Shown here piece by piece: positions 9,277 to 19,521 of a stretch of 64,000 nucleotides of DNA; position 1 is the first letter of the stretch; every line of letters starts with the position of its first letter. The notes below the pieces were generated by a model. That model ran no database searches. It was not told the origin of the DNA and saw only the letters and a program-made list of their open reading frames with translations. The translations under genes were made by a program, and so were the position numbers. The DNA is from Aliiruegeria haliotis (GTDB taxonomy: Bacteria > Pseudomonadota > Alphaproteobacteria > Rhodobacterales > Rhodobacteraceae): the NCBI RefSeq assembly GCF_003003255.1, contig NZ_PVTD01000006.1, positions 186,001 through 250,000 on the forward strand, read 5' to 3'.

Positions 9277-11475
9277 ATGACGCATAACGATTGGTTTGCC
9301 AAGGGCGATCTGGTGGCCGTCCTGACGACGCAACCGCTGGATCGGCTGTTGGACTACAAGGCGCCGGAGGGGGGATGTTCGCTCGGCGCGTTCGTGGAAG
9401 TGCCGCTTGGGCCGCGCAAGGTTCTGGGCGTCGTCTGGGGTCCGGGCGCGGGAGATTTCGACCGCAGTCGCGTGCGGTCGGTGAACCGGGTGCTGGACGT
9501 GGCGCCGATGACCGGCACATTGCGGGAATTTCTGGGAAAGGCGGCCGACTACACGCTGACGCCGATGCCGTCGATGCTGCGGCTGGCGACTCGGGCACCG
9601 GGGCTGAGCGATCCACCATCGATGCGGAAGGTTTACCGGCGCGGCGAAGGAGAGCCCGACAGGATGACCGATGCCCGCCGCAAGGTGCTGGAGGCGCTCG
9701 ACGAGTACGGTGGGCTGGCCTTCACCCTGTCCGAGTTGTCGGCCCATGCCGGGGTGACCAATTCCGTCATCAAGGGGCTGGTGAAGCAAGGCGTGGTGCG
9801 GGAGGAAGAGGCGCCGAGGGATCTGCCCTATCCAAAGCTCGACGCGGGTCGGGCGGGGGTGCCGCTGAGCGAGGCTCAGGCAGCGGCAGCAGCGGTGCTG
9901 CGCGCTTCCGTGAAACGCGGTGTCTACGGCACCACCCTGCTGAAAGGGGTCACGGGCTCGGGAAAGACCGAAGTCTACCTCGAGGCGGTCGCGGAGTGCC
10001 TTTCCCAGGGGCGGCAGGCGCTCGTGTTGCTGCCGGAGATCGCGCTGACGGGCGAGTTCCTGGCCCGGATCGAGGAACGTTTCGGTGCGCGACCGACGGA
10101 ATGGCACTCCGGGGTGACGATGACGGAGCGGCGCCGGGCGTGGAAGATGGTCGGGGCTGGGGGCGTCGACGTGGTCGTCGGGGCACGGTCCGCATTGTTC
10201 CTGCCGTTCCGAGACCTTGGCCTCATCGTCGTCGATGAGGAACATGACACGTCCTACAAACAGGAGGACGGGGTTTTCTACAATGCACGTGACATGGCGG
10301 TCCTGCGGGCCTCCATTTGCGACGGTCACGTCGTGCTGGCCTCTGCCACCCCATCGCTGGAGAGCTGGGCCAATGTCGAAGCGGGGAAATATGGCCGGGT
10401 GGAGCTTGGCGCGCGTTTCGGCGCTGCCGAGATGCCCGAGATGCGGGCCATCGACATGCGCGAAGACAAGCTGCCCGCGACCCGCTGGATCTCGCCCCGA
10501 TTGCAACAAGCCGTGGCGGCGCGGATCGAGGAAGGCGAGCAATCCCTGCTTTTTCTCAATCGGCGCGGCTATGCGCCGGTCACGATCTGCCGGGCCTGTG
10601 GCCATCAGATCGCCTGCGCCCAGTGCGATGCGCGGATGGTCGAACACCGGTTTCTGAAACGTCTCGTCTGCCACCAATGCGGCGAGACCAGGCCCATGCC
10701 GGAGGCCTGCCCGTCCTGCGAGGTGGAGGGGCGTCTGGCGCCCGTCGGACCCGGGGTGGAACGGTTGGCGGAGGAGGTCGTGGACCTGTTCCCCGATGCA
10801 CGGGTCGCGGTTCTGTCCTCCGATCTGTTCGGAACGGCCCGGGCGCTCAAAGCAAAGATCGCAGAGATCGCGGAAGGCGCCGCCGACATCATCATCGGCA
10901 CGCAACTCGTTGCGAAAGGGCACAACTTTCCGCTCCTGACGCTTGTGGGCGTGATTGATGCGGACCTTGGCCTGCAAGGCTCAGACCTGCGGGCAGCGGA
11001 GCGGACCTTTCAACTCGTGCGGCAGGTGGCCGGGCGCGCCGGGCGCACGGCCGAGCGCAAGGGTGTGGCCCTTCTGCAAAGCTATCAGCCCGAACACCCC
11101 GTGATCCGGGCGATCCTGTCCGGCGACGAGGAAGGGTTCTGGAGCGCCGAAGCCGCCGAACGCCGCGCCGCGGGCGTGCCGCCCTACGGACGGATGGCCG
11201 GGATCATCCTGTCCTCGGAGGATGTGCAGCAAGTGTTCGATTTTGGAAATGACCTGACCCGAAAGGACGGTCCCCTGCGCGAGATTGGTGCGATTGTGTA
11301 TGGTCCCGCGCCGGCCCCGATTGCCCGCGTCCGCGGCCGTCACCGTGTTCGCCTGTTGGTCAAGGCCGCGAAGGGGGCGCCGTTGCAGGCGGCACTGGCG
11401 CGGTGGCTGGCACAGGTCCGCCCGCCGAACGGGCTGCGCCTGTCGGTCGATATCGATCCGCAGAGCTTCTGGTAG
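9277..11475 (+). CDS. priA: Primosomal replication protein N' (replication restart helicase)
   Basis: 732 residues, normal for PriA. The superfamily 2 helicase recognises stalled forks and reloads the replisome. After an N-terminal 3'-DNA-binding domain (about 1-100) and winged helix comes Walker A G-V-T-G-S-G-K-T near 224-231. The DEAH-type box follows as [11 protein letters not shown]. The cysteine-rich zinc region between the helicase lobes has four CxxC pairs at about 438-485 (C-R-A-C, C-A-Q-C, C-H-Q-C, C-P-S-C). The ATG at 9277 gives the expected N-terminus ([13 protein letters not shown]); the frame stays open upstream but has no domain there. Confidence 0.97.
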   Translation: MTHNDWFAKGDLVAVLTTQPLDRLLDYKAPEGGCSLGAFVEVPLGPRKVLGVVWGPGAGDFDRSRVRSVNRVLDVAPMTGTLREFLGKAADYTLTPMPSMLRLATRAPGLSDPPSMRKVYRRGEGEPDRMTDARRKVLEALDEYGGLAFTLSELSAHAGVTNSVIKGLVKQGVVREEEAPRDLPYPKLDAGRAGVPLSEAQAAAAAVLRASVKRGVYGTTLLKGVTGSGKTEVYLEAVAECLSQGRQALVLLPEIALTGEFLARIEERFGARPTEWHSGVTMTERRRAWKMVGAGGVDVVVGARSALFLPFRDLGLIVVDEEHDTSYKQEDGVFYNARDMAVLRASICDGHVVLASATPSLESWANVEAGKYGRVELGARFGAAEMPEMRAIDMREDKLPATRWISPRLQQAVAARIEEGEQSLLFLNRRGYAPVTICRACGHQIACAQCDARMVEHRFLKRLVCHQCGETRPMPEACPSCEVEGRLAPVGPGVERLAEEVVDLFPDARVAVLSSDLFGTARALKAKIAEIAEGAADIIIGTQLVAKGHNFPLLTLVGVIDADLGLQGSDLRAAERTFQLVRQVAGRAGRTAERKGVALLQSYQPEHPVIRAILSGDEEGFWSAEAAERRAAGVPPYGRMAGIILSSEDVQQVFDFGNDLTRKDGPLREIGAIVYGPAPAPIARVRGRHRVRLLVKAAKGAPLQAALARWLAQVRPPNGLRLSVDIDPQSFW

Positions 11476-11606
11476 CTGCGTACGAAACGCTTCAAGGATG
11501 GGCAGGTTTGCCAGTTTGGCGCGCACCGGCGGTCCGCGTGGCGGACCTGCGCCGGCGCAGGTTCCCGGGCCTTCCCTTGAGGCGCTTTCGGCGCTAAGGC
11601 GCTTCC

Positions 11607-12845
11607 ATGCGCAAACTCACGCTCTCCGAAGCGCGGGCCCTGCCATTCTGGCGCCGGCCCGTCACGCTGCTTTTCGTCATGTCAGCCGCCATGCCGATCG
11701 CATTTGCCACGTGGTCTGCGTTGCTGAACAATTTCGTCATCGAAGTCGCCCGCTTCGACGGATCCGACATCGGCTTTCTCCATACCGTGCGGGAGATCCC
11801 CGGCTTTCTTGCCATTGCCGTGATCGCCCTGATCCGGCTGATGCGGGAGCAGGTGCTGGGGGTCATTTCCCTGCTGCTGCTCGGTGTGGCCACTGCGGTC
11901 ACAGCCTGGTTCCCCACGATGGGGGGCATCCTGACGATCACCATGCTCAGTTCGATCGGCTTTCACTACTACGAAACCGTGAACCAGTCGCTGCAACTCC
12001 AGTGGATCGACAAGGTACGCGCCCCTCGGGTACTGGGATGGATGCTGGCCACGGGCTCGGCATCGACGCTTGTCGCCTACGGGCTGATCGTCGGCACGTG
12101 GAGGGCCTTCGATCTGGACTACAATACCGTCTACATGACGGCCGGGCTCATCACCGCCATTGTCGCGGTCTTCTGCCTGCTGGCCTATCCGCAGTTCGAC
12201 TCGCCGACCGTTCAGGTCAAGAAATTCGTCCTGCGTCAGCGCTACTGGCTCTACTACGCGCTGCAGTTCATGGCCGGCGCCCGGCGGCAGATCTTTGTCG
12301 TGTTTGCCAGCTTCATGATGGTGGAGCGCTTCGGCTTCGAGGTGCATGAAATCACCAGCCTCTTCCTGATCACGCTCGTGACCAACATGGCGGCGGCGCC
12401 GCTCTTCGGGTGGGCTGTGAGCCGTTTCGGCGAGCGTCGGGCGCTGATCTTCGAATACGCGGGCCTCGCGATCATCTTCCTCGCCTATGGCGGTATCTAT
12501 TGGTTCGGCTGGGGCGTTCTGGTGGCCGCGACCCTCTACGTGATGGATCACATCTTCTTCGGACTGGCGCTGGCGCTGAAGACCTATATCCAGAAGATCG
12601 GCGATCCTGCCGACATGGCACCCACCGCCGCCGTGGCCTTCACCATCAACCACATCGCAGCCGTGTTCCTGCCGGTGTCCCTTGGCTATCTCTGGCTGGC
12701 CTCGCCAAGTGCCGTCTTTCTGCTGGCGGCCTTCCTGGCCGTTGCGTCGCTCGGCCTGTCGTTGCTGATCCCGCGCCATCCGGCCCCGGGGAACGAGACC
12801 ATCTTTGCCAGGTACCACCCGGCGACCTCGGCCCCGGCGGAGTGA
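11607..12845 (+). CDS. Major facilitator superfamily transporter
   Basis: 412 residues with about twelve hydrophobic segments. A short basic N-terminal tail precedes the first ([13 protein letters not shown]). The loop between helices 8 and 9 reads [14 protein letters not shown], like the repeated MFS motif A (G-x-x-x-D-R-x-G-R-R) with the aspartate replaced by serine. I see no residues that identify a substrate. It stands between priA and msrA without close coupling (131 and 95 bases), so context gives no function. Confidence 0.8.
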   Translation: MRKLTLSEARALPFWRRPVTLLFVMSAAMPIAFATWSALLNNFVIEVARFDGSDIGFLHTVREIPGFLAIAVIALIRLMREQVLGVISLLLLGVATAVTAWFPTMGGILTITMLSSIGFHYYETVNQSLQLQWIDKVRAPRVLGWMLATGSASTLVAYGLIVGTWRAFDLDYNTVYMTAGLITAIVAVFCLLAYPQFDSPTVQVKKFVLRQRYWLYYALQFMAGARRQIFVVFASFMMVERFGFEVHEITSLFLITLVTNMAAAPLFGWAVSRFGERRALIFEYAGLAIIFLAYGGIYWFGWGVLVAATLYVMDHIFFGLALALKTYIQKIGDPADMAPTAAVAFTINHIAAVFLPVSLGYLWLASPSAVFLLAAFLAVASLGLSLLIPRHPAPGNETIFARYHPATSAPAE

Positions 12846-12940
12846 CCTCTGCGAATGGCGTGGTCACGTTCTCGCGGGGGGCGGTGGACCTGTTCGGGTC
12901 GTGTCACCATATTGGGGGCAACGCTCAAAGGAGACGCCAC

Positions 12941-13603
12941 ATGTTCCTGTTCAACCGCACCAAGATGGAGATGGTCAGCCCGGACGAGGCACTGCCCGGG
13001 CGCGACACGCCCATCGCCACCGCCAGCACCCATTTCGTCACTGGTCGACCGCTGACGATCGAGCCCCCCGCCGGGATGGAGGCCGTCCTGTTCGGCATGG
13101 GCTGTTTCTGGGGGGCGGAACGCATATTCTGGCAGCTGCCGGGCGTCCACGTCACGATGGTCGGCTATGCGGGCGGCACCACGCCCAATCCGACCTACGA
13201 GGAGACATGCACGGCCAAGACCGGCCATGCGGAGGTTGTGGGCGTTGTCTTCGACCCGGCAGAGCTGCCGTTCGAGACGCTTCTGAAGGTGTTCTGGGAG
13301 AACCACGACCCGACCCAGGGCATGCGTCAGGGCAATGACGTTGGCACACAGTACCGCTCCGCGATCTACACCACCACGGCCGAGCAACTTGCTCTGGCAC
13401 GGGAGACACAGGCCAGCTACCAGTCGGCCCTTTCAGCCGCGGGCCGCGGCGCGATTACCACGGAAATCGCCCCGGCTGACGCGTTCTACTTCGCTGAGGA
13501 CTACCACCAACAGTATCTCGCAAAGAACCCGTCGGGCTATTGCGGAATCGGCGGAACCGGGGTCACTTGCCCGCTGGGGACGGGTGTCACGTCCCAGAGT
13601 TGA
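12941..13603 (+). CDS. msrA: Peptide-methionine (S)-S-oxide reductase
   Basis: 220 residues. MsrA reduces the S epimer of methionine sulfoxide in proteins and free methionine. The catalytic motif G-C-F-W-G-A-E-R is at about residues 51-58 with the nucleophilic cysteine at 52. The G-Y-A-G-G and T-G-H-A-E-V-V motifs follow, then D-V-G-T-Q-Y-R-S. Two C-terminal cysteines ([12 protein letters not shown]) are placed to act as resolving residues. The start was set at the ATG at 12941 because AAAGGAGA lies just upstream (12927-12934); earlier reading in this frame has no MsrA content. The roughly 45-residue N-terminal extension is longer than in minimal MsrA. Confidence 0.96.
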   Translation: MFLFNRTKMEMVSPDEALPGRDTPIATASTHFVTGRPLTIEPPAGMEAVLFGMGCFWGAERIFWQLPGVHVTMVGYAGGTTPNPTYEETCTAKTGHAEVVGVVFDPAELPFETLLKVFWENHDPTQGMRQGNDVGTQYRSAIYTTTAEQLALARETQASYQSALSAAGRGAITTEIAPADAFYFAEDYHQQYLAKNPSGYCGIGGTGVTCPLGTGVTSQS

Positions 13604-13616
13604 CGCAAGGGGCGCG

Positions 13617-14162
13617 ATGGCGGGACATCGCATTCATGTATTCGGGGCCAGTGGAGCAGGGACGACAACGCTCGGCCGGGCGCTTGCCACTGCGCTGGAA
13701 ACGCAGCATTTCGACACCGATGACTTCTATTGGGTGCCGACCGACCCGCCCTTTCGCCAGAAACGCTCCCCAGAGGTGCGGCTGCGGCTGATGGAAGACC
13801 TGTTTCTGCCGCGCCGCGACTGGGTCCTTTCGGGCTCCATCGACAGCTGGAGCGAGGGGATCGATCATCGCTTCACCCTCGCGATCTTCCTTGTTCTGGA
13901 CACCGAGACCCGCCTGCGACGCCTGCGCCTTCGGGAGGGGTGGCGCCTTCAGGATCCGGCCGAACGGCCGGAAATGGAGGCCTTTCTCGATTGGGCCGCC
14001 GCCTACGAGGACGGCCTGTTGCCGGGCCGAAACCGCGCCCGCCACCTCGCCTGGGCCGATACGCTCGGCTGCCCTGTGATGACGCTCGACTCGACCGGGC
14101 CGGTGGCTCGGCTTGTCGACGATGTGCTCGCGACCCTTGACCAGATCAGCGGGCTCGCCTAG
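13617..14162 (+). CDS. P-loop kinase-like protein with lysine-less Walker A
   Basis: 181 residues, starting at ATG 13617 behind AAGGGG. The N-terminus I-H-V-F-G-A-S-G-A-G-T-T-T-L-G has the spacing of a Walker A loop (G-x4-G-K-[ST]), but the lysine position is threonine. It is followed by a kinase-like F-D-T-D-D-F-Y-W, as in small adenylate-kinase or shikimate-kinase-type proteins. A region rich in R (R-L-R-R-L-R-L-R-E-G-W-R) could form the LID. It may bind ATP without the usual lysine, as I believe some AAA_17-like relatives with G-T-T-T loops do, or be a non-catalytic relative. It follows msrA by 13 bases and is probably cotranscribed. The substrate is unknown. Confidence 0.7.
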   Translation: MAGHRIHVFGASGAGTTTLGRALATALETQHFDTDDFYWVPTDPPFRQKRSPEVRLRLMEDLFLPRRDWVLSGSIDSWSEGIDHRFTLAIFLVLDTETRLRRLRLREGWRLQDPAERPEMEAFLDWAAAYEDGLLPGRNRARHLAWADTLGCPVMTLDSTGPVARLVDDVLATLDQISGLA

Positions 14163-14240
14163 CGCAGTCCCACCCGGTCGCCCGGGAGAAACCGACATAT
14201 CCGGACGCCGCGGGCACCGGACCAGATCAGGAACCTGCCA

Positions 14241-15110
14241 ATGCCGACCTTCACCGCCCTGACCACGCTTCCAGGCAGGGAGCAGGCCGAAGCCCTTGGC
14301 GCCGCCCTGGAGAACCTGGTTCCCGAGCCAATTGGGGTTGGCGTCTTCGAACTGGAAGACGGCTCCGGCCTTTGGGAAATCGGCGGCTACTTCGTCGAAG
14401 CGCCCGACGTGGCGGCCCTCGCGGTGCTTGCCGCGGCATTCGGTGCAAAGGACTTCGCGGTGTCGGAGCTTCCGGAGACCGATTGGGTCGCCAAGGTGAA
14501 ACGCGAACTCGCGCCGGTGCGCGCCGGACGGTTCTACCTCTATGGCAGCCATGATGCCGATACGGTCCCCGACGACGTCGAGCCGCTGTTGATCGAGGCC
14601 GCCATGGCCTTCGGAACCGGACATCATGGAACGACGCTGGGCTGTCTGAAGGCGCTGGACCGGCTGGTCGCGGCTGGCGAAAAGCCGCTGCCGGTGGCTG
14701 ACATCGGCTGTGGCACGGCCGTGCTTGGCATGGCTGCGGCGCGTGTCTGGTCGGGCAAGGTGCTCGCCTCCGACATTGATCCGGTAGCGGTGGAGGTCGC
14801 GGCGACCAATGCAGCGGCAAACGGTCTGTCCGATCGTATCGACTGCATCGAGGCTACCGGTTTCGATCATCCGCGTCTGGCCGAGGCCGCGCCTTTCGGC
14901 CTGATCCTCGCCAATATCCTTAAGGCGCCGCTCGTTGCACTGGCGCCCGACATGGCGGCGGCCCTGAAGCCCGGGGGATTCGCGATCCTTTCCGGTCTGC
15001 TGAACGAACAGGCCGCGGATGTTGTCGCCGCCTATGCCGATCAGGGCCTCATTGTCCACGGCTCTGAGGAAATCGGTGACTGGACAACGCTTTGTCTTCG
15101 GAAAAGCTGA
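14241..15110 (+). CDS. prmA: Ribosomal protein L11 methyltransferase
   Basis: 289 residues, the usual PrmA size. It trimethylates ribosomal protein L11 using S-adenosylmethionine. An N-terminal substrate-binding domain (about 1-60) and linker precede a class I methyltransferase fold. The family-specific A-M-A-F-G-T-G-H-H-G-T-T motif is at about 120-131. Motif I is D-I-G-C-G-T-A-V-L-G-M, and the D-I-D-P-V-A acidic loop follows. N-I-L-K-A-P-L is the post-II N-I-L motif shared by PrmA proteins. ATG 14241 gives the standard short N-terminus. Confidence 0.95.
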   Translation: MPTFTALTTLPGREQAEALGAALENLVPEPIGVGVFELEDGSGLWEIGGYFVEAPDVAALAVLAAAFGAKDFAVSELPETDWVAKVKRELAPVRAGRFYLYGSHDADTVPDDVEPLLIEAAMAFGTGHHGTTLGCLKALDRLVAAGEKPLPVADIGCGTAVLGMAAARVWSGKVLASDIDPVAVEVAATNAAANGLSDRIDCIEATGFDHPRLAEAAPFGLILANILKAPLVALAPDMAAALKPGGFAILSGLLNEQAADVVAAYADQGLIVHGSEEIGDWTTLCLRKS

Positions 15111-15187
15111 CCAAGAGTCCCAATTTGCGCCACATTTCGGCCTTAGTCTGAGGGGATGCGGGGCGAGATAGGTATTTGGAGTCTGTC

Positions 15188-15535
15188 ATGAGCGATACCC
15201 AGATGAAGGAGTTCGAGGGGCGCATCAAGCGCATCGAGAAGATCAACCGCCGTGGCGGTGGCTTCGAAGCCGTCGGGACCCTCGGTCAGTCCTTCTACAC
15301 CCGTGCACGCAAACGCACGCAACGCCGCCCGCTCCTGCGGTCCACCATCGTGGTGCTGATGGTCATGGTGACCTTCAAGGGCTTCCTGCTCGCAGCCAAC
15401 GGCGAGACGGCCTACACCGCGAAGCTGGAGGCCCTGCAGGAAGGGACCGCCGTTCAGAAGGCCGGCAGTTTCGTGATGGCAATCGACCCGCTGACCCGCG
15501 CTGTTGCGACCTGGGTCAAGCCAATCGTCGGCTGA
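15188..15535 (+). CDS. Small single-span membrane protein, unknown function
   Basis: 115 residues from ATG 15188 (an in-frame TTG at 15176 is less likely). The first 60 residues are hydrophilic and basic. One strong transmembrane segment (about 59-77, T-I-V-V-L-M-V-M-V-T-F-K-G-F-L-L-A-A) follows, then a 35-residue tail that would be periplasmic by the positive-inside rule. No domain recognised. It is followed by a good terminator. Confidence 0.65.
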   Translation: MSDTQMKEFEGRIKRIEKINRRGGGFEAVGTLGQSFYTRARKRTQRRPLLRSTIVVLMVMVTFKGFLLAANGETAYTAKLEALQEGTAVQKAGSFVMAIDPLTRAVATWVKPIVG

Positions 15536-15565
15536 GCCGGTCCAACTTGCAAACGATATGAAAAT

Positions 15566-15592
15566 CCCGCGCTGTTGAAGGCGCGGGTTTTT
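15566..15592 (+). terminator. Intrinsic terminator after the small membrane protein
   Basis: Perfect 7-bp stem CCCGCGC (15566-15572) / GCGCGGG (15581-15587), 8-base loop, then TTTTT (15588-15592). It lies 31 bases past the stop and faces the convergent DUF1127 gene. Confidence 0.88.
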
Positions 15593-15625
15593 GCTGTCGT
15601 CCGAGGGCACGCGGTCGCCCGCTCC

Positions 15626-15832
15626 TCAGCTGTTGCGTAGCTGGGCGTCACTCATCTGGTCGATGTCTTCGCGCTTCAGGCCGATGTCGCAAAGCTCGCG
15701 GTCAGTCAGTTTCGACAGGGCCTCACGCGTGTTGCGCGCATCGCGCCAGGCGAGAAACTCGGAAAACACGGTCCCGACCGCACGGCGCAGGCCGGTGGCA
15801 GGGACGGGACGGGTCGTGTCATGGAATGCCAT
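15626..15832 (-). CDS. DUF1127 domain protein
   Basis: 68 residues. The C-terminal half has the DUF1127 core: [27 protein letters not shown], then K-R-E-D-I. These small basic proteins are common in alphaproteobacteria, and some act in RNA turnover or stress regulation; which applies here cannot be told. GGAG lies 7 bases before the ATG at 15832. It is convergent with the small membrane protein and divergent from ruvC. Confidence 0.9.
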   Translation of the reverse strand: MAFHDTTRPVPATGLRRAVGTVFSEFLAWRDARNTREALSKLTDRELCDIGLKREDIDQMSDAQLRNS

Positions 15833-16174
15833 GGTCTACTCCGGTTGGTCGTTGCTGGAAACGGGACGGCTACTCGACGTCCTCGAACCCCAGCTAAACT
15901 TGGCCCCATCGACTGGCAAGTGGCAGGAAGCGCATTGCACTTCTTCGCCAGATGCATGGCTTCCAGCCCCCTCTCTGGCCACGATCAACCACGGTCCGAT
16001 TGCGACGTTTCAGCATGTCGAAAACGGGGTACCAGCGTCGATATCCCCTCCCGTGCCGTCGTTTTCGGACACCGGCCGCCTGCGCGACGAGCGCTTCCGT
16101 CTGGTCGATGTTCGCTTTTCGTGCTAGTCCATCAAAAAAACCGAAATGATACTCCAGAGGCAGGACGGCAACAG
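15833..16174. other. Divergent promoter region, DUF1127 / ruvC
   Basis: 342 bases with no supportable gene. It must hold promoters for DUF1127 (minus) and ruvC (plus). The only site I can point to is the LexA-box-like sequence at 16110-16124. Confidence 0.5.
16110..16124 (+). promoter_or_regulatory. Possible LexA box upstream of ruvC
   Basis: GTTC-N7-GTGC, one mismatch from the alphaproteobacterial LexA site GTTC-N7-GTTC. It lies 51 bases before the ruvC start. The ruv genes are common SOS targets, which supports the reading, but the mismatch keeps confidence low. Confidence 0.4.
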
Positions 16175-16678
16175 ATGCGTGTGATCGGGATCGATCCGGG
16201 GCTGCGGACCCTCGGTTGGGGGGTGATCGAGATGCATGGCTCGCGACTCACTCATGTCGAAAATGGCCTGTGCTGTTCGGCGGGGAAGGATCTCGGCGCG
16301 CGGCTGTTGTCGCTGCATGAGCAACTGACCGAGGTCTTCCGAACCTACGAACCGGCGGCGGCTGCCGTGGAGCAGACTTTCGTCAACCGTGACGGCGCCG
16401 GGACGCTCAAGCTGGGGCAGGCGCGCGGAATCGCGATGCTGGTGCCCGCGCAGGCGGGGCTGAGCGTGGGCGAATATGCGCCGAACGCCGTCAAGAAGGC
16501 GATCGTCGGCGTCGGACACGCCGAGAAGCACCAGATCGCCCACATGATCGGCGTCCATTTCCCGGGCGTCAAACTCGCTGGCGCGGATGCCGCCGATGCG
16601 CTGGCCATTGCCGTGACCCACGCCCATCACCTGCAATCCGGCGATCGCCTTCAGGCCGCCATCGCGAGGGCGTCATGA
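16175..16678 (+). CDS. ruvC: Holliday junction endonuclease RuvC
   Basis: 167 residues. It resolves Holliday junctions by paired nicks. The four acidic catalytic residues sit at the positions known from E. coli: D7 (G-I-D-P-G), E66 (A-V-E-Q-T-F), D138 and D141 (A-D-A-A-D-A-L-A). The start at 16175 puts the first catalytic aspartate at 7, which fixes it. The stop overlaps the ruvA start (ATGA at 16675-16678), so RuvC and RuvA are translationally coupled. Confidence 0.97.
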   Translation: MRVIGIDPGLRTLGWGVIEMHGSRLTHVENGLCCSAGKDLGARLLSLHEQLTEVFRTYEPAAAAVEQTFVNRDGAGTLKLGQARGIAMLVPAQAGLSVGEYAPNAVKKAIVGVGHAEKHQIAHMIGVHFPGVKLAGADAADALAIAVTHAHHLQSGDRLQAAIARAS

Positions 16679-17346
16679 TCGGGCGTCTTGCGGGGCGGGT
16701 GGACTATCGCGGGACCGATCACGTGTTGCTGGATGTGGGCGGCGTCGGCTACATCATCTTCGTGTCCGACCGGACGTTGATGAGCCTCCCCGCAGCAGGG
16801 GAGTTCGCTGTCTTGTATACCGATCTCGTGGTGCGCGAAGACCTCCTGCAACTCTATGGATTCCTGTCGTTGCAGGAGAAGGAGTGGCACCGGTTGCTGA
16901 CGTCCGTTCAGGGGATAGGTGCAAAGGCGAGCATGGCAATCCTTGGCGTGCTCGGCCCCGATGGCGTCAGTCGTGCGCTGGCGTTGGGCGACTGGTCCGC
17001 CGTGAAGGCGGCCCCCGGCGTTGGCCCGAAGCTGGCGCAACGCGTTGTCAATGAGCTGAAGGACAAGGCGCCGGCGGTAATGGCGATGTCGGGCGCGATG
17101 GGCGGCGTCGTCGAACCCACGCAAGCCCCCGAGGCTACCGCCACGTCTGCAAATGCGCCTGCGCGCGCGCCCGCATCGACAGCCGTCGCGACCACTCAGG
17201 CCGACGCGCTTTCGGCGCTCGGAAACCTTGGTTACCAGCAGGGCGAGGCGGCCGCCGCCGTTGCCCAGGCGCTTGGCGAGGATCCGGATGCCGATACCGC
17301 GACCGTGATCCGCAATGCACTCAAACTGCTCGCACCGAAGGGATAA
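16675..17346 (+). CDS. ruvA: Holliday junction DNA helicase subunit RuvA
   Basis: 223 residues. It is the junction-binding tetramer that loads RuvB. The N-terminal OB-fold starts [11 protein letters not shown]. Two helix-hairpin-helix motifs follow ([11 protein letters not shown], then [12 protein letters not shown]). A flexible Ala/Pro-rich linker (about 145-178) precedes domain III ([11 protein letters not shown]), which contacts RuvB. It is coupled to ruvC by an ATGA overlap. ruvB follows after 125 bases, a looser spacing than usual. Confidence 0.96.
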   Translation: MIGRLAGRVDYRGTDHVLLDVGGVGYIIFVSDRTLMSLPAAGEFAVLYTDLVVREDLLQLYGFLSLQEKEWHRLLTSVQGIGAKASMAILGVLGPDGVSRALALGDWSAVKAAPGVGPKLAQRVVNELKDKAPAVMAMSGAMGGVVEPTQAPEATATSANAPARAPASTAVATTQADALSALGNLGYQQGEAAAAVAQALGEDPDADTATVIRNALKLLAPKG

Positions 17347-17471
17347 GCGATGATCCTGGCCGGATGCCGTCAGACCATCGACATCGCCGCACGGGTAGGG
17401 GCGCACCGACCGGGGCACGGAACCGTTCGCACCATGACGTTCTGCTCTCCCATTGACGAAGGCCATTCCTG

Positions 17472-18503
17472 ATGACGGACCCTGATCCGCTCCTCCGCCC
17501 CACACCGACACCCGAAGACAGCGGAGAGGACAGGGCGCTCCGTCCGCAGGCGCTGACCGAGTTCATCGGCCAGGCCGAGGCACGCGCCAACCTCGCTGTC
17601 TTTGTCGAGAGTGCGCGGCGGCGTGGCGAGGCAATGGACCACACGCTGTTCCACGGACCACCCGGGCTGGGAAAGACGACGTTGGCGCAGATCGTGGCAC
17701 GCGAGCTTGGCGTCAACTTCCGCATGACCTCCGGGCCGGTGCTGGCCAAGGCCGGGGACCTTGCTGCGATCCTGACCAACCTGGAGTCGCGGGACGTCCT
17801 TTTCATCGACGAGATTCACCGCCTGAACCCGGTGGTCGAGGAGGTGCTCTATCCCGCGCTGGAGGATTTCGAGCTCGACCTCGTGATCGGGGAGGGACCG
17901 GCGGCCCGAACGGTTCGCATCGAACTTCAGCCCTTTACCCTCGTCGGCGCGACCACGCGGCTGGGGCTGCTGACGACCCCGCTCCGGGACCGTTTCGGCA
18001 TTCCGACCCGCTTGCAGTTCTATACGATCGACGAGTTGCACGAGATCGTCACCCGCAACGCGCGGCTTCTCGGTGTGCCTGCCGAACCCGACGGCGCGCG
18101 CGAGATCGCGGCCCGGGCCCGTGGCACGCCGCGCATCGCGGGGCGCCTGCTGCGCCGCGTGGTCGATTTCGCGCTGGTGGAGGGCGACGGGCGTCTGACC
18201 CGGGAGTTGGCGGATTCGGCGCTGACGCGTCTCGGGGTCGACAGGCTCGGTCTTGATTCCGCTGACCGCAGGTATCTTTCCCTGATCGCGGAGAACTACG
18301 GTGGCGGTCCCGTCGGGGTGGAAACGATGTCCGCCGCCTTGTCGGAAAGCCGTGACGCGCTGGAAGAAGTGATCGAGCCCTATCTGTTGCAACAGGGCCT
18401 GATCCAGCGGACCCCGCGCGGAAGGATGCTGGCACGGAAGGCGTGGGATCACCTCGGCCTCGCCGTGCCCCAACCGCCGGGGCAAAGCGCCCTGTTCGAG
18501 TGA
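17472..18503 (+). CDS. ruvB: Holliday junction branch-migration ATPase RuvB
   Basis: 343 residues, the AAA+ motor of the RuvAB complex. Visible motifs: [12 protein letters not shown] near the N-terminus, Walker [10 protein letters not shown] (about 57-65), Walker B L-F-I-D-E-I-H-R, sensor 1 G-A-T-T-R, and sensor 2 / arginine region R-G-T-P-R-I-A. The C-terminal winged helix reads [10 protein letters not shown]. Part of the ruvCAB cluster. Confidence 0.98.
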   Translation: MTDPDPLLRPTPTPEDSGEDRALRPQALTEFIGQAEARANLAVFVESARRRGEAMDHTLFHGPPGLGKTTLAQIVARELGVNFRMTSGPVLAKAGDLAAILTNLESRDVLFIDEIHRLNPVVEEVLYPALEDFELDLVIGEGPAARTVRIELQPFTLVGATTRLGLLTTPLRDRFGIPTRLQFYTIDELHEIVTRNARLLGVPAEPDGAREIAARARGTPRIAGRLLRRVVDFALVEGDGRLTRELADSALTRLGVDRLGLDSADRRYLSLIAENYGGGPVGVETMSAALSESRDALEEVIEPYLLQQGLIQRTPRGRMLARKAWDHLGLAVPQPPGQSALFE

Positions 18504-18614
18504 CTAGATCGACAGGGAGCCAATCCACCGGTCTGCCACGGCACAGCCTGGCGGAAGAGGATTTGACAATCCGTCCCCGGCTGCGCATGGCTGCCGAACG
18601 CACCGGAGGGTTTC

Positions 18615-19253
18615 ATGGACGCGAACGATATCGAGGCCTTGTTCACGCGCGGCGACGGCAGCTACCTATGCGCACGGTGGGAGCGGCCCATCGTGCCGAT
18701 TGTCTTCGGCGTCGACGAACGCACGCTGGGCGTCGTGAAAGGCGCCTGCGAGGCGGTCGTCACGTTGGCCGGGCACAAGATGGCCGAGACCGATCCCGAA
18801 CTGGGGGCCAATCTCATGGTCTTCTTCTTTCGGGAATGGAGCGAATTGCTCGAAGTGCCCGATCTCGACGGGCTGTTTCCGAATCTGTCGGAGCTTGTCG
18901 CGCGGCTTCAGGAGGCGGGCGCCAGCCAGTACCGAGCCTTCCGTTTCGAGAAAAACGGGGCCATTCGCGCGGCGTTCGTTTTCCTGTGTATGGAGAGCCC
19001 GCTGAAAGATGTCCCAGCGGAGGATCTGGCGCTTGCCGAAATGGCGCAGGTCATTCTCCTCTGGTCGGACAGCGCATTTTCCACCCGATCGCCGCTTGCG
19101 GTGACGCCCGAAGGGCACACGATCCTGCGGCCGGATATCTCGGAGGTGATCAGCGCAGCCTATGACCGTGTGATGCCGGGCGCGGCCGAGGACCCAAGCC
19201 ATGCGTTGCGCCTTTTCGCGAGGATCGCCGCCAGTATCGGGCGCCAGGCCTGA
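18615..19253 (+). CDS. Conserved-looking protein of unknown function
   Basis: 212 residues, ATG behind GGAGGG. Mixed alpha/beta composition with no signal peptide or membrane segment (D-A-N-D-I-E-A-L-F-T-R at the start). I recognise no domain. It lies between ruvB and the damaged first copy of the ybgC start, where a gene of the ruv-to-tol conserved block would sit. GC and codon use resemble the neighbours, so it is likely a resident core gene rather than part of the island that follows. Confidence 0.75.
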   Translation: MDANDIEALFTRGDGSYLCARWERPIVPIVFGVDERTLGVVKGACEAVVTLAGHKMAETDPELGANLMVFFFREWSELLEVPDLDGLFPNLSELVARLQEAGASQYRAFRFEKNGAIRAAFVFLCMESPLKDVPAEDLALAEMAQVILLWSDSAFSTRSPLAVTPEGHTILRPDISEVISAAYDRVMPGAAEDPSHALRLFARIAASIGRQA

Positions 19254-19341
19254 CAACAGGGCGCGATCGCCGCGGCCCGCCCACTTGCCGGGGCATGTGA
19301 TCGGGCGTAGCGCTATGGCGAACATCTGGAGAGCCAGAGCC

Positions 19342-19437
19342 ATGCCGTCACCGCACATTTTCGAGCTTCGGGTCCACGATGGAGACACCGACATCGTGCC
19401 AGACTGCCCTTGGCAACCACTATGGGCGCCTTTTTGA
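19342..19437 (+). pseudogene. Remnant of a ybgC 5' end
   Basis: An ATG-initiated 31-codon frame. After M-P-S-P it reads H-I-F-E-L-R-V-H-D-G-D-T-D-I. The intact YbgC start at 21677 reads H-T-F-D-L-R-V-Y-Y-E-D-T-D-M. The 14 codons align without gaps, and the last part shares a 12-base identity (AGACACCGACAT, 19383-19394 and 21712-21723). Similarity ends there and the frame stops at 19437. The position just after ruvB and one gene is where ybgC would be expected. I infer this is the original start, cut off when an element inserted and now decaying. Confidence 0.6.
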
Positions 19438-19490
19438 GACTTTTGGGCCATCGCTATCTTGACCGTCTCGCGCTTTGGCTCCGTGTCGCG

Positions 19491-19521
19491 GCATGGCTCC
19501 ACGGGCGAATTGGAGCCATGC
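19491..19521. repeat. Perfect inverted repeat at integrase start (left end of island)
   Basis: 11-bp arms GCATGGCTCCA (19491-19501) and TGGAGCCATGC (19511-19521) with a 9-base spacer. The right arm overlaps the ATG of the integrase remnant, so it could have been an operator or an integrase-arm site. A closely similar repeat lies at 21625-21656, near the other end of the island. No T-run follows. Confidence 0.75.

Noticed and set aside
9190-10977. Long in-frame extension upstream of fsa, antisense to priA
   Set aside because: The aldolase family starts at the ATG at 9189 behind AGGAGG; the upstream reading is a shadow of priA.
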